This document shows positions 26,591-35,611 of a stretch of DNA of 47,056 nt, in pieces. The notes under the pieces are model-generated. The model made no database searches. It worked only from the letters and a program-made list of their open reading frames with translations, and had not been told where the DNA came from. Source of the stretch: Phycisphaerales bacterium (GTDB taxonomy: Bacteria; Planctomycetota; Phycisphaerae; Phycisphaerales; UBA1924); the NCBI GenBank assembly GCA_027083355.1, contig JALWOY010000176.1:1-47056 (forward strand). The letters are read 5' to 3'. The position numbers were made by a program, and so were the translations under genes. Position 1 is the stretch's first letter; each line of letters begins with the position of its first letter.

Positions 26591-27436
26591 TCAGTTGCAG
26601 TCCCCGGGGATCCCGGGCAGGTTGAGCGTGCGGGCCAGCAGGCAGAGCACCCTGAACATCGGCCCGCTCTGAGAAATATCCTCGGGATCGAACACGTTCC
26701 AGTCAACACTCCCGTCGGTGAGCAGCGCGTTGGCCCCCCCGCTGATCTCACCCCCGCCGTCGTGCCACCGGCCCGGGTCCGTGATGCAGGCGTCCATCAG
26801 CAGCGGCAACTGGCTCACCGCCGGCGAGCCGTCCACGCCCGCGACCGGCGTCCACGAATCCCACACCTTGCCCAGGTCGCGCCCGTCGATCTCCACCTGC
26901 CCGAGGAAATACACCCCCGACACCGCCAGCCCCGCCGGGTAGTAGTAGCTCGTCATGTATTTCGCCGAGAACGGCGGCGGTTCCGAGAGCGTCCCGTCGT
27001 CCGCCGGGCACGCCCACGGGTCGGCCGCCGACCACCCGCCCTCCACCGCGTCCCACCTCGGCAGGGGCGCGTCGATGCTGCCCTCCAACACCCGCGGCAG
27101 GGTCATGTAGTCCAGCCGGGCGGGGTAGTCGTCGGAGGGCGGTTCGATCTCGTCCGGCGCGGCCTCCCACAGCTCGCGCATGATCGGCATCGCCCGGTCG
27201 TGGTCGTTGCGGTACAGCTCGAACGCCTGGCCCAGCCCGCGGAGGTTGGCCATGCACTTGATCCGCATCGCCGACTGCCGCGCCTTGCCGAGCGCCGGCA
27301 GCAGGATTCCGATCAGCAGCGCGATGATCGAGATCACCACCAAGAGCTCGATGAGCGTGAAACCCCGGGGATGACACACCGGGGCGGCACGCCGCTCATC
27401 GTTCCACACAGCAGGCTTGCGGGCGAAGCGTCTCAC
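26591..27436 (-). CDS. Type II secretion/type IV pilus-like pseudopilin
   Basis: A second pseudopilin, 281 residues. The leader [20 protein letters not shown] is a textbook prepilin signal with cleavage before Phe. The helix continues to [20 protein letters not shown], the signature of the planctomycete prepilin-type group. The body has six cysteines and a [13 protein letters not shown] motif near the end, where this group often has an HxxGxNVLFxDGHV-like motif. The GTG start at 27436 overlaps the upstream lipoprotein stop as GTGA. It is followed after one base by the membrane protein gene. Its machine is not encoded here. Confidence 0.88.
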   Translation of the reverse strand: MRRFARKPAVWNDERRAAPVCHPRGFTLIELLVVISIIALLIGILLPALGKARQSAMRIKCMANLRGLGQAFELYRNDHDRAMPIMRELWEAAPDEIEPPSDDYPARLDYMTLPRVLEGSIDAPLPRWDAVEGGWSAADPWACPADDGTLSEPPPFSAKYMTSYYYPAGLAVSGVYFLGQVEIDGRDLGKVWDSWTPVAGVDGSPAVSQLPLLMDACITDPGRWHDGGGEISGGANALLTDGSVDWNVFDPEDISQSGPMFRVLCLLARTLNLPGIPGDCN

Positions 27437-28014
27437 ACGGGCAACCTCAGCATCGGCCCGGGCTTGGTCGCCTCGTCGACGATCCGCCCGGCCGTGCGTG
27501 TTTGTACCGCGCGGAGCGTCGCGGCGTTGCGGCGGAGGCCCTCGCGGAGTTTGTCGTCGTCACGCATGGCTTTTTCCAGCCCCTCGGCGATCGACGCCGC
27601 CGACCGCTTCAGCACCGCGGCTCGCCAGAGCGCCGCCAGCAGCCCCCCGGCAAGCAGCACGGGCAGCCGCGCGCCGGGCGGCAGCAACGGCGAGACAAGC
27701 CCCGCCCCGCCCTCGACCGCCCCCGCCGCGTCGCCGCTTTGTGCCGACGAGATCAGGCCGTCGAGGCGTTCGATCGTGCGGTCCACCGCGCGCGACTGCA
27801 CCGCCCGCTCGGCCGCGAGCGCTTCGAGCCGGGATCGCACGGGGTCCCCCTCGGGCAGGGAGCGGGACGACTCGACCAGCGCGGCCCGGTCGGCCTCGAT
27901 CTGTGCCCTGATCTGAGTCGCCTGATCGCGCATCCCGATCAGCCCCTCCTGCACACCGCACCCGCCGAGCACCAGAACCAACGACGACACCGCAGCGATT
28001 GTCCAAGGACGCAT
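27433..28014 (-). CDS. Predicted lipoprotein with coiled coil
   Basis: A 193-residue exported protein. The N-terminus [19 protein letters not shown] ends in a good lipobox. A heptad-like helical stretch ([18 protein letters not shown] to [12 protein letters not shown], about 30-90) suggests a coiled coil. A short hydrophobic patch ([14 protein letters not shown], about 117-131) could be a second membrane segment. The C-terminal part is helical. The ATG at 28014 has AAAGGGGG upstream. I do not recognise the family. It overlaps the pseudopilin gene by 4 bp and follows lpxC by 126 bp. Confidence 0.75.
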   Translation of the reverse strand: MRPWTIAAVSSLVLVLGGCGVQEGLIGMRDQATQIRAQIEADRAALVESSRSLPEGDPVRSRLEALAAERAVQSRAVDRTIERLDGLISSAQSGDAAGAVEGGAGLVSPLLPPGARLPVLLAGGLLAALWRAAVLKRSAASIAEGLEKAMRDDDKLREGLRRNAATLRAVQTRTAGRIVDEATKPGPMLRLPV

Positions 28015-28140
28015 CGGTCCCCCCTTTCTGTTGACGGGGGGTCCGCTCCACACTACACGGTGAAACGCTGAGTTCCAAACAGTTCTTCCGCGTTCTCCAT
28101 GCACGACCGCGAATCGGCGCACAAACCGCGCCGGACCCGC

Positions 28141-28995
28141 TCACTCGTCGCCGGAAAAGAGCGACGCCAGCCGCCGGGCGGCCTCGTGGTTGAGCGCGTG
28201 CCCCGAGCCGGTACCGATGACGCGGGCGCGGATGGGCCGGCCCACCAGGGCGAGGTCGCCGATCATGTCCAGCAGTTTGTGCCGGGCGGGCTCGTCGTCA
28301 CCGCGCAGGGCGTTGTCGACCGGGCCGCCCGTATCGAAAACGAGCATCTCCCTCGGCGTGAGGTGCTCGAACAGGCCCATCGAATGCATCGCCTCGGCCT
28401 CGGCTCGAAGACAGAACGTTCGAGCTGGGGCGATGGCATCGGCGAACCGCGCAGGGGAGCCGTCCCACCCGGCCTCGCCCGCGGGGATGGGCGATCCCGG
28501 CCCGTAGTCGAGGCGGTAGACATACTCGGCCCGGTCCGCCGGCTCGACGATGATCGAGGCGCCGCCGGCCGACACCTCGAACCGCTCCCGCGGGACAACA
28601 GGCTCGACCCCGCCCGGCAGATCACGCAGGCCCGCGTCGAGCAGGGGCACGGTGAACAACGCCGCGGACCCGTCGGCGATGGGCGGCTCGGGCCCGGACA
28701 GCCGCACGAGCGCGTCGGTGATCCCCAACCCGGCGAGCGCGGCGAGCAGGTGCTCGACGGTGTGCACGATCGCCCCCCCGCACGACAACGAGGTGTTCCG
28801 GGGCGGCATCGATTCGAACGCGGGGTGCACGGCCGTCGTGTCGAGATGAGCGATTGTCGCGGGGACACGTCCCCCGGGGGTTTCGAGCACCACGCCCCCC
28901 CCGTCCGCGGGGACGATCTCGACCGCGGCGGGCGCGCCCGTGAACAGGCCGACACCCTCGACACGCACGACATCGCCGACGGTCCGCCGGTTCAC
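28141..28995 (-). CDS. lpxC: UDP-3-O-acyl-N-acetylglucosamine deacetylase
   Basis: The zinc enzyme that commits UDP-acyl-GlcNAc to lipid A synthesis. The 284-residue chain carries the zinc motif IVHTVEHLLAALAGLGI (HxxEH), the insert CLRAEAEAMHSMGLFEHL and the second metal motif RHKLLDMIGDLAL. A C-terminal GSGHALNHEAARRL carries the catalytic His. Unlike many Bacteroidota and Chlamydiota it is not fused to FabZ, and lpxA/fabZ do not follow it. The GTG at 28995 overlaps the lpxD stop as GTGA; the longer frame to 29127 runs inside lpxD. Confidence 0.95.
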   Translation of the reverse strand: MNRRTVGDVVRVEGVGLFTGAPAAVEIVPADGGGVVLETPGGRVPATIAHLDTTAVHPAFESMPPRNTSLSCGGAIVHTVEHLLAALAGLGITDALVRLSGPEPPIADGSAALFTVPLLDAGLRDLPGGVEPVVPRERFEVSAGGASIIVEPADRAEYVYRLDYGPGSPIPAGEAGWDGSPARFADAIAPARTFCLRAEAEAMHSMGLFEHLTPREMLVFDTGGPVDNALRGDDEPARHKLLDMIGDLALVGRPIRARVIGTGSGHALNHEAARRLASLFSGDE

Positions 28996-30059
28996 GCGTC
29001 GCCGCTTTCGAGCCGACCGACGCGCTTTTCGAGCGTGCGGACCGTGCGGCGGATCTCGGGGAGCTTCCACGATGTCGCGATGGCCCGCATCGACACCGAC
29101 GCGGGACGCGCCGGGAACCCGAACCACGGCTCGTCAGCCGTCACGCTCTGGTCGAGAGCTGAGCCGCCGCCCACACGCGCCCCGGCCGCGATCTCGATGT
29201 TGTCCGTGACGGCGACATGCCCGCCGATGATCGCGCCGTCGCCGATGCGGACCGAACCGCCCACGCCGCAGCACCCGCAGATGATGACCCCGCGCCCGAT
29301 GCGGCAGCCGTGCCCGATCTGCACGAGATTGTCGATCTTGGTCGCGTCGCCGATGACGGTGTCGGAGAACTTGCCCCGGTCGATCATGGTGCCCGATCCG
29401 AGTTCGACCTCATCCCCGATCCGGACACCCCCGAGATGCGGGATTTTCACGGGCCCGTTCGGGCCGGGCAGATAGCCGAACCCGTCCCCGCCGACGACGA
29501 CGCCCGGGAACACCTCGCACCGCCGGCCGATCGTCGTCCCCGCGAGCAGTGTCACGCGCGCGTGCAGGACGGTGGCCTCGCCGATCCGCACGCCGGGCGC
29601 GATGCAGCAGTGCGGCCCGATGACGACCCCCTCGCCGATGATCGAGCCCCGCCCGATGACCGCCATGGCCCCCACCGACGCCGCCGCCGGGATCGACACG
29701 CCTTCTTCGACGACCGCGGTCGGGTGGACCCCGGGCGGCGGCGGCGGCGGAGCAACCCGCTCACGGGCCGCTTCAAGAAGCTTCAGCATCGCCTCGTCCG
29801 CGTCGTCGACGTAAAGCAGCGCCCGGCGCGAGGGGTCGTGGCCGGGGACCTCGACCCCTCGCGTCACCAGCGCCGCCCCGGCCCGGCTCTTCGCCCACGC
29901 CGGGGCGTACTTCGACGATCGGATAAAGGTCAGATCCTCCGGGCCCGCGGCGTCGATCGAATCGACCCCCCCGATGCGGAGATCGGCCGGGCCGTCCAAC
30001 GCGGCACCGAGCAACCCGGCGAGTTCGCCGGTGGTCGCCAGCAGTGGGCTTTCGGGCAT
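28992..30059 (-). CDS. lpxD: UDP-3-O-acylglucosamine N-acyltransferase
   Basis: This enzyme adds the second acyl chain to the lipid A precursor. The 355-residue protein has the N-terminal uridine-binding domain (ATTGELAGLLGAALDG, DAAGPEDLTFIRSSKYAPA). A left-handed parallel beta-helix follows, with many hexapeptide repeats such as GVRIGEATVL and CRIGRGVIICG. The catalytic His lies in NLVQIGHGCRIG near residue 248. A C-terminal helical tail (LEKRVGRLE) is present. The start has GGAG upstream and lies 14 bp after ompH. It overlaps lpxC. Confidence 0.95.
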   Translation of the reverse strand: MPESPLLATTGELAGLLGAALDGPADLRIGGVDSIDAAGPEDLTFIRSSKYAPAWAKSRAGAALVTRGVEVPGHDPSRRALLYVDDADEAMLKLLEAARERVAPPPPPPGVHPTAVVEEGVSIPAAASVGAMAVIGRGSIIGEGVVIGPHCCIAPGVRIGEATVLHARVTLLAGTTIGRRCEVFPGVVVGGDGFGYLPGPNGPVKIPHLGGVRIGDEVELGSGTMIDRGKFSDTVIGDATKIDNLVQIGHGCRIGRGVIICGCCGVGGSVRIGDGAIIGGHVAVTDNIEIAAGARVGGGSALDQSVTADEPWFGFPARPASVSMRAIATSWKLPEIRRTVRTLEKRVGRLESGDA

Positions 30060-30073
30060 CGGCGGCGCTCCAG

Positions 30074-30712
30074 TCAGGGCTTGGCGGCGTTGAAACGGTT
30101 GTTCATCAACGTCTTCACCTCGTCGGTCACATCGACGGACCCGCCCGCGCAGAGCACGCGACGCGAGAGGATCAGCTGCAGCATCTGCTGCTCGGTCGCC
30201 ATCTCGGGAAGGTCCAGGCTGGAATCATCGATCAGGATCAGGTCCCACCCGTCGCGGGCGGCGATGTCGCACACCGCGGTCTGGATCTTCTTGTACAAAT
30301 CGGCGAGCATCCGGCCCTTCTCGACGCTCAGCTGCTCCTGGATGAACTGCCGCATCGCCTTGGCCTGCACCTCCTTGATCCGCAGATCGCGGATCTTCTC
30401 GATCCGGCTCGGGTCGTCCTCCTTGAGCACGGCGATGTCGTCGTTCATCTTTTTGACCTCGCCGGCGATCTGGTCCAGCTCGGCCTGACGCTTCTCGATC
30501 TGCTTGTTGAGGTCCGCCTCGAGGGCCGCCCGCTCGTCGAGGCCGTCGAGCAGCTTGGCCAGGTCGACCGCCGCCACCGCGGTGGCCCCGGCGCTGCGAA
30601 CCGCCGACGCGTCGGCAGAGCCCGGCCCGAGGGCCATCCCAAGGCCGATCGCCGCGATCACGAGCGCGACCACGCCGGCCCGCCCTGAATTCGAGATGCC
30701 ACGGATCATCAT
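30074..30712 (-). CDS. OmpH/Skp-family periplasmic chaperone
   Basis: A 212-residue exported protein. After a signal peptide (about 1-36, ALGPGSADA) a strand VAAVDLAKLL begins the Skp fold. Long alternating-charge helices (ERAALEADLNKQIEKRQAEL to RQFIQEQLSVEKGRM) form the coiled-coil arms that hold unfolded outer-membrane proteins. The start at 30712 (ATGATG) has GGAAGGA upstream. The place between bamA and lpxD is the usual one for skp/ompH in diderm bacteria. Confidence 0.9.
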   Translation of the reverse strand: MMIRGISNSGRAGVVALVIAAIGLGMALGPGSADASAVRSAGATAVAAVDLAKLLDGLDERAALEADLNKQIEKRQAELDQIAGEVKKMNDDIAVLKEDDPSRIEKIRDLRIKEVQAKAMRQFIQEQLSVEKGRMLADLYKKIQTAVCDIAARDGWDLILIDDSSLDLPEMATEQQMLQLILSRRVLCAGGSVDVTDEVKTLMNNRFNAAKP

Positions 30713-30795
30713 CGCGTGTTCCTTCCGGTTTCTCTGGTGTCGTTGCCGCGTCGGCCTCCGGGCCGTGCCGCGGGGCACAAAGGATAGGGGCCGAT

Positions 30796-33210
30796 TCAGA
30801 ACGGCAGGTCGATCGAGAAACTGAAGGTGCGCCTACGGTCGCCGTCCTCTTTGACGAGCGGGAACCCGAAGTCGAGCGCGACGGGCGCGGGGCTGAGTTG
30901 CGGGATCGAGAACCGCAGGCCGAAACCCGCCGAAACACGCAGGTTCTCAATCCCCGGGTTGTTGGTCACGGTGCCCGCGTCGATGAACCCGACGACATGC
31001 AGGATTTCTTCGTAGATGGGCTGTCGGACCTCGATCCCCGTGAAAATCATCCACGTCCCGCCGACCGGGTCCGTGCCGATCGTCCCGGTGTCGTTGCGGA
31101 TGCCCTTGGGGCTGACCTCGCGGAAATCGAACCCGCGGAACGACGACCCGCCGAGAAAGAGCCGCTCGTACGTCGGCACCTCGCTCGAACCCTGCGGCTG
31201 GTACGCCATCCGCCCCTTGAGTTTCAGCACCGTCGCCCGGCCCAGGAAATCCTCGCGGATCGGGATATAGACGGTGTGCTCGGCCTTGATCGTCGTGAAG
31301 CTGAAATCGCCCGTGACCTGCTCGATCGACAACTCGGTGCGCGATCCCCGGTTCGGCAGGAAAAGCCTGTCGAGGCTAGTCCGCACCAGCTGGGGGCCGA
31401 AGCCCAACAACGCCGCCCGGTCCTGCACCTCGAAGAAGTCCACCGCCCTGTCCGGCGCGATGTTGGTCAGCTGCACGGAATCGAGCCGGAGCCCGATGGA
31501 GCCGGACCACCGCGTCCCGAAGCGCCGGCCGAACCCGATCCGCCCGCCGAACCGCTCCTCGTCGAATTCGTCGAAACGGCGATCGCGGAAGAAAGCCGAG
31601 GCACTGCCGGAATAATCGGTATCCAGCAGTGCGGGGTCTGTCAGGCTGATTGAGTACGTCTGCACCTCGTTGCCGGGCAGCGCCTCGATCTGGAATGTCT
31701 GCCCGCCCCCGCGGAAGGCCCGCCCGCTGAACAAATCCCCCCACGAATCGGGGGTATCCGTGATGTCGAAGTTCCGTTGTGTCATCGAGATCCGGCCTAC
31801 GAGACCGGAATCAGAACTGACGGCTCCGCCGAAGTCGAAACTGCCCGTGTTCGTTTCCTCCACCTCGACAAAGACGTCGCGGTACTCGGGGTCGGCCGGA
31901 TCGGGCGGCTGGATGGTGATGTTCACCCCATGATTCGGGGGGAGCGGGCTGAACAGCCGCAGGCGGCGGAGGCGTTCTTTGGATCTCTCGATCGCGGTGG
32001 TGTCGAGTGGTCGTTCGGGCCGGATCTCGAGCTCGCGGCGGATGACGCTCTGTTTCGTGATCGAGTCGCCGCTTTTGGTCGCGATGATGATTTCGCCGGT
32101 TTTGTATCGTTTGCCGGGATTGATCTTGAGCAGCAGGTCGACCTCGGGCCGATCGGGGTCGCGCAGCTCGAACTGCCTGACGTCGACATCGACGTAGCCC
32201 AGCTGCCCGTAGGCGTCCCGGATGGACTTGAGCGACTCGTCGAGCAGCTTGACGGAATAGACATCGCCCTGGTTGAGCGCCATCAGGCCCATGATCTGCC
32301 GGTCGGTGAACACATGATCCGAATCGGGGGGAAACTCGACCTTCAGCCCGCGGAGCGTGTAGACCGGGCCCTCTTCGATCAAGAAAACAACAACGGCTTC
32401 CTTGCTGTTGGGGCTGGGCTGGATGACCCGGTCCGCGCGCACGTCGAGGTACCCGTTGTTGCGGTAATACGACACGAGCGAGGCCACGTCCCGGTCCAGC
32501 TGGAGATCGTCGAGCTCCCCGGTCCGCAGAAGACCCGCGACCCGGGTCTTGATCTGACGCCGGAGGATACTCGGGGGGAACGCCTCGTTGCCCTCGAAAC
32601 GGATGTCCGTGACCCGGATGCGCTGCCCCTCACGGATGCGGAACAGCACGATGTTCGACTCTTCGAGTTCTTCGAGATCGACCGTCACGCGGGCGAGGTA
32701 ATACCCCTTTTTACGGTACAGATCCTCGATCCGCCGCGCGGCGCGGTCGATCTGGAACCGGTCAACCGGGGTGCCCACGAGCAGATCCACCGCGGCGGCG
32801 AGCTTGGCATCGTTGATCTTGCGGTTGCCCGTCACCTGCACGTCACGGATCACGGGCTGCGGCTCGACGGCGTAGATCAGGCTCACCCCGCCGTCGGCGA
32901 GCGGCTGGACGAAACTCTCGACGCGTTTGAAAACGCCGAGGCGGTTCAGCCGCTCGACGTCGGCCTCGACGGTCGCGGTGACGTACGGCGCGCCGACGCG
33001 CGCACGGATGTTGTTCTCGACCCTTTGTTTCAGGCGGCGGTCCGGCGCCCCCGCGGGCCGGCCGTCAACGCCCATCAACGTGATCCGGATCTCGCGGATC
33101 GGCCTGTCCTCGAACGCATCCGGAGCCGGTGCCTGGGCGCGGGCCGCGAGCGGCGTCACGAGCAGGACGAGCAGAAATATCCAGAGCAGTCGCACGGCAA
33201 TCCGATCCAT
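30796..33210 (-). CDS. bamA: Outer-membrane protein assembly factor BamA
   Basis: The central subunit of the machine that inserts beta-barrels into the outer membrane. The 804-residue protein has a signal peptide (about 1-25, ending ARAQ), then successive POTRA domains (to about 420) with typical turns: VQVTGNRKINDAKL, IRFEGNEAFPPSIL and NNGYLDVRADRV. The C-terminal barrel has the SSFRGFDFREVSP motif (the RGF loop) and ends in FSIDLPF with a terminal aromatic, as an outer-membrane signal should. The frame continues upstream to 33744, but that stretch is not BamA-like; the ATG at 33210 begins the signal peptide. No bamB or bamD is seen. Confidence 0.95.
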   Translation of the reverse strand: MDRIAVRLLWIFLLVLLVTPLAARAQAPAPDAFEDRPIREIRITLMGVDGRPAGAPDRRLKQRVENNIRARVGAPYVTATVEADVERLNRLGVFKRVESFVQPLADGGVSLIYAVEPQPVIRDVQVTGNRKINDAKLAAAVDLLVGTPVDRFQIDRAARRIEDLYRKKGYYLARVTVDLEELEESNIVLFRIREGQRIRVTDIRFEGNEAFPPSILRRQIKTRVAGLLRTGELDDLQLDRDVASLVSYYRNNGYLDVRADRVIQPSPNSKEAVVVFLIEEGPVYTLRGLKVEFPPDSDHVFTDRQIMGLMALNQGDVYSVKLLDESLKSIRDAYGQLGYVDVDVRQFELRDPDRPEVDLLLKINPGKRYKTGEIIIATKSGDSITKQSVIRRELEIRPERPLDTTAIERSKERLRRLRLFSPLPPNHGVNITIQPPDPADPEYRDVFVEVEETNTGSFDFGGAVSSDSGLVGRISMTQRNFDITDTPDSWGDLFSGRAFRGGGQTFQIEALPGNEVQTYSISLTDPALLDTDYSGSASAFFRDRRFDEFDEERFGGRIGFGRRFGTRWSGSIGLRLDSVQLTNIAPDRAVDFFEVQDRAALLGFGPQLVRTSLDRLFLPNRGSRTELSIEQVTGDFSFTTIKAEHTVYIPIREDFLGRATVLKLKGRMAYQPQGSSEVPTYERLFLGGSSFRGFDFREVSPKGIRNDTGTIGTDPVGGTWMIFTGIEVRQPIYEEILHVVGFIDAGTVTNNPGIENLRVSAGFGLRFSIPQLSPAPVALDFGFPLVKEDGDRRRTFSFSIDLPF

Positions 33211-33412
33211 CGCCCGCTGAACATACCCGCCGGGCGCGTCGGGCACAAACCGCCTCGGCCTCGAAACCGGAACTTTACCGACTGGCCGTTCCCGGCGGGA
33301 CACGCTAGGGTTGCCTTCCCGCCTCTGCCGAGGTATGCCGGGGCGGATTTCATGGATGATGCGTCTCGCTCGCCAAGACGGGCGGCCGCGTGTGTCACGA
33401 AGCGGAGTGTGT

Positions 33413-33799
33413 ATGACCGGCTTCAAGCGGCGTGTGCGGGGCGCGGGCCTCGGGATCGCGGGGTTCGTGTCGCTCGCGTTGGGAATGTTGCTCGCAGAGC
33501 GGCTTGTCCGGCTCGACGTCATCGAACAGATCGACACAACCGTGCTCACGGGCCTGATCCTCCTGTTCGTGCTGCCCGTGCTCACGTTCTTCGCAATCCG
33601 GCACGACGGCCGCGTGGCGGCGAGACTGCGGGGGCTCGCCGCCACTCCCGATCCGCTCGTGAACGAAACCGCACAGACCACACACGCCATGCCCACGACC
33701 AGAACCGTCCGGCACGGCGCGCACGGCCGCGACACCACCTCCACCGAGCATCGGCACCCCGCCCGCCATCCAAGCCGACCGGCCGCGGCCGAGGACTAG
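33413..33799 (+). CDS. Small two-helix membrane protein
   Basis: A 128-residue protein starting MTGFKRRVRGAGLGIAGFVS. Two hydrophobic segments (about 9-30 and 42-60) with a short loop, then a basic Arg/His/Thr-rich tail (TTHAMPTTRTVRHGAHGRDT) that is probably cytoplasmic. The ATG at 33413 has CGGAG upstream. I do not recognise the family. It is divergent from bamA; the 202-bp space between them may hold both promoters. Confidence 0.6.
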   Translation: MTGFKRRVRGAGLGIAGFVSLALGMLLAERLVRLDVIEQIDTTVLTGLILLFVLPVLTFFAIRHDGRVAARLRGLAATPDPLVNETAQTTHAMPTTRTVRHGAHGRDTTSTEHRHPARHPSRPAAAED

Positions 33800-33825
33800 A
33801 GCGTTGTGCACCATCATGTTTCGTC

Positions 33826-33905
33826 GCGTGCCACGGCTCTGTGAGCCGTGCTTTGTGCACACTTGCACACTCAACCATTGCACACGGCCAAAATGGCCGT
33901 GCCAC
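33826..33905. repeat. Pair of GC-rich hairpins
   Basis: CACGGCTC and GAGCCGTG around TGT form the first hairpin (33832-33850); CACGGCCA and TGGCCGTG around AAA form the second (about 33886-33904). The text between is TGTGCACA-rich. The whole resembles a mosaic of short repeated palindromes. Otherwise 33800-34040 holds no gene. Confidence 0.55.
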
Positions 33906-33965
33906 ACAGAGCCGGATTGTGCGAACCGCTCTGGACCAGCCCAAATAACGCGCGTGCATCGCAGC

Positions 33966-33989
33966 CCCGGATACAAAGCCGGGTTTTTT
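33966..33989 (+). terminator. Terminator-like hairpin
   Basis: CCCGG (33966-33970) pairs with CCGGG (33979-33983), followed by TTTTTT. It could end the transcript of the small membrane protein gene, 170 bp upstream. Confidence 0.5.
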
Positions 33990-34044
33990 CAGGTAAGGGT
34001 CCGGCATTGCACCCGGAGAGTCATGAACGGGGGGGAGGTATGAC

Positions 34045-34160
34045 TGGACTCCCTCTCCCCACACCACGAGCCCAAGGCGCGGAAAAGCCCGTCGACCAAG
34101 CAAAACACCCGGGCTTGCGCCCGGGGCTCGTTCCAGCAACACAGGAATCAACTGGAATCC
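34045..34160 (-). repeat. Copy A of the 3'-end element, with terminator of dnaN
   Basis: Minus strand. GATTCCAG lies next to the dnaN stop; then comes a hairpin CCCGGGC/GCCCGGG (34108-34125), followed by TGTTTTGC, a tail reading GGTCGACGGGCTTTTC, and a distal CTCGTGGTGTGGG. The tail and distal part match copies B1 and C. The hairpin with its T-rich run fits an intrinsic terminator 40 bp past dnaN. Confidence 0.7.
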
Positions 34161-34163
34161 AGA

Positions 34164-35312
34164 CTACTGGAGATTCACGGGCATCACGACATAGATGAAG
34201 TCGTTGCCGCTGCGGAGCAGGCCGGGCTTGTTGGGGGCCTTGAGCTCGATCGAGACCTGTTCGTCGGCGATCACCCGCAGCGCATCGGTGATGAAGCCGG
34301 GGTTGAACCCGATCTCGAGGTCGTCGCCCTCCATACTCAACAGGTCGACGTTGATATGCGCCGAGCCTTTTTCCGGCACCCGACTGGAGAGCGCGAGTTT
34401 CTTGTCCGCCGACGAGAACGCGAGGCGAACACCGCGGGATTCCTCATTGGTCAGCAGGGCGGCCCGGCGGACCGCCGAGGCGAGCACCTCGCGGTCGAAC
34501 ACGACCTTGATGTCGTGCCCTTTCGGGATGACATCCTGGTACGGCGGGAACGACCCCTCGATGAGATTGGACGCCAGCAGTGCGCGCCCGCCCCCGTCCT
34601 CCGGCGAGAAGCCGAAGACGATGCGGTTGTCGGTGACGCAGACCGCGACCGGCTCCTCCGGGTCCTGAATGAGCTTTGTCAGGGTGTTGAGCGCCTTGGA
34701 CGGGATGATGCACGTCACCTCGTCCCCGTCGGCGTCGAGCGTGTCGCGGCAGAGCGCCAGCCGGCGGCCGTCCGTGGCGACGAATTCGAGCGTCTTGCCG
34801 TCCCGTCGCAGGAGCACGCCGTTGATCGCGTAGCGGCTGTTCTCGCGAGCGGCGGCGAAGAGCGAGCGTTGGACCAGATCTTCGAGCGCACCGGCGTTGA
34901 TGGTGAACGACGGGGCATCGCCCTTGAGCGCCCCGAACCCGGGAACATCCGGGAACTCGTCCGGCGGGAAACCCCGCAGCTCGAACTCCGCGTCGGCCCC
35001 GCGGATGCGGGTGACGTCCTCCTCGGCCTCGATGGTGAGCGTCGGCTCGTTCTCCTCGGCCCGGACGACCTTCTGGAGCATGTCGGCGGGCACGAGGGCC
35101 TCGCCCGGCTCCTCGACGTCGACCCGCTCGGTGTCGAGCGTCATGGAGATCTCGGCATCGGTGGCCTCGAGCGTGAGCCGGCCCGCATTGCCGTCTTTGG
35201 CCGCGGTGAGCTTGACGCAGGTCAGCTGCAGACGGGGGGTTCTGGAAGCGACGACCCCCGAGATCAGGTTGATCGCGTCGAGCAGGGCGCCACGATCGCA
35301 GAGCACTTTCAT
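34164..35312 (-). CDS. dnaN: DNA polymerase III beta sliding clamp
   Basis: The ring-shaped clamp that tethers the replicase to DNA. The 382-residue length matches the family. Three repeats of the clamp fold are present; markers include MKVLCDRGALLDAINLISGV at the N-terminus, TLEATDAEISM, RYAINGVLLRRDG, FVATDGRRLAL, and the C-terminal FIYVVMPVNLQ (the usual end is VVMPMRL). The ATG at 35312 has AAGGAG upstream; the frame extends further but would include GC-rich non-coding DNA. dnaA and recF, frequent neighbours, are absent. A copy of the 3'-end element follows it. Confidence 0.96.
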   Translation of the reverse strand: MKVLCDRGALLDAINLISGVVASRTPRLQLTCVKLTAAKDGNAGRLTLEATDAEISMTLDTERVDVEEPGEALVPADMLQKVVRAEENEPTLTIEAEEDVTRIRGADAEFELRGFPPDEFPDVPGFGALKGDAPSFTINAGALEDLVQRSLFAAARENSRYAINGVLLRRDGKTLEFVATDGRRLALCRDTLDADGDEVTCIIPSKALNTLTKLIQDPEEPVAVCVTDNRIVFGFSPEDGGGRALLASNLIEGSFPPYQDVIPKGHDIKVVFDREVLASAVRRAALLTNEESRGVRLAFSSADKKLALSSRVPEKGSAHINVDLLSMEGDDLEIGFNPGFITDALRVIADEQVSIELKAPNKPGLLRSGNDFIYVVMPVNLQ

Positions 35313-35611
35313 GTGCGGACTCCTTCGGTAAGAGACCGGGAAGTGTACCGCGGCGGGGCCGGTGTTGCGGAGAAATCGTCGCGTCGGGGCGGTGTTCTGC
35401 TTGCAAAGCGGGGATTGCGCGCCCATACTGCGTGATTCATCCGCGATCCAGGCGCCGCGCCGCGGGCCGGGGATCGCCGGGACCAGCACTGCGTCCGCCC
35501 GGCTGACGGGTCGGCCGCGGCCGGTGGGCTTGGCAGTCGAGCCGCCCGGGGCGGCGGCGGACCGAGCCGGGCGGGCGGAACCCAGCGGGGCCGCCCCGCG
35601 AGGAGCCTGCC
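35313..35611. other. Divergent intergenic region between dnaN and transketolase
   Basis: No gene is seen. It must hold both promoters but has no clear hexamers. The right half (35440-35600) is extremely GC-rich, with many runs of GGCCG and CGGCC that could fold. No DnaA boxes are visible. Confidence 0.4.

Noticed and set aside
33211-33744. An N-terminal extension of BamA of about 178 residues
   Set aside because: The ATG at 33210 begins a clear signal peptide; the upstream part has shadow composition and overlaps another gene.
31777-33948. A 723-codon plus-strand frame opposite bamA
   Set aside because: Composition of a shadow; bamA on the other strand is certain, and the small membrane protein gene uses a different frame.
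33800-34163. A CRISPR-like array suggested by repeated hairpins
   Set aside because: The palindromes differ in sequence and spacing; there are no regular repeats or spacers and no cas genes.
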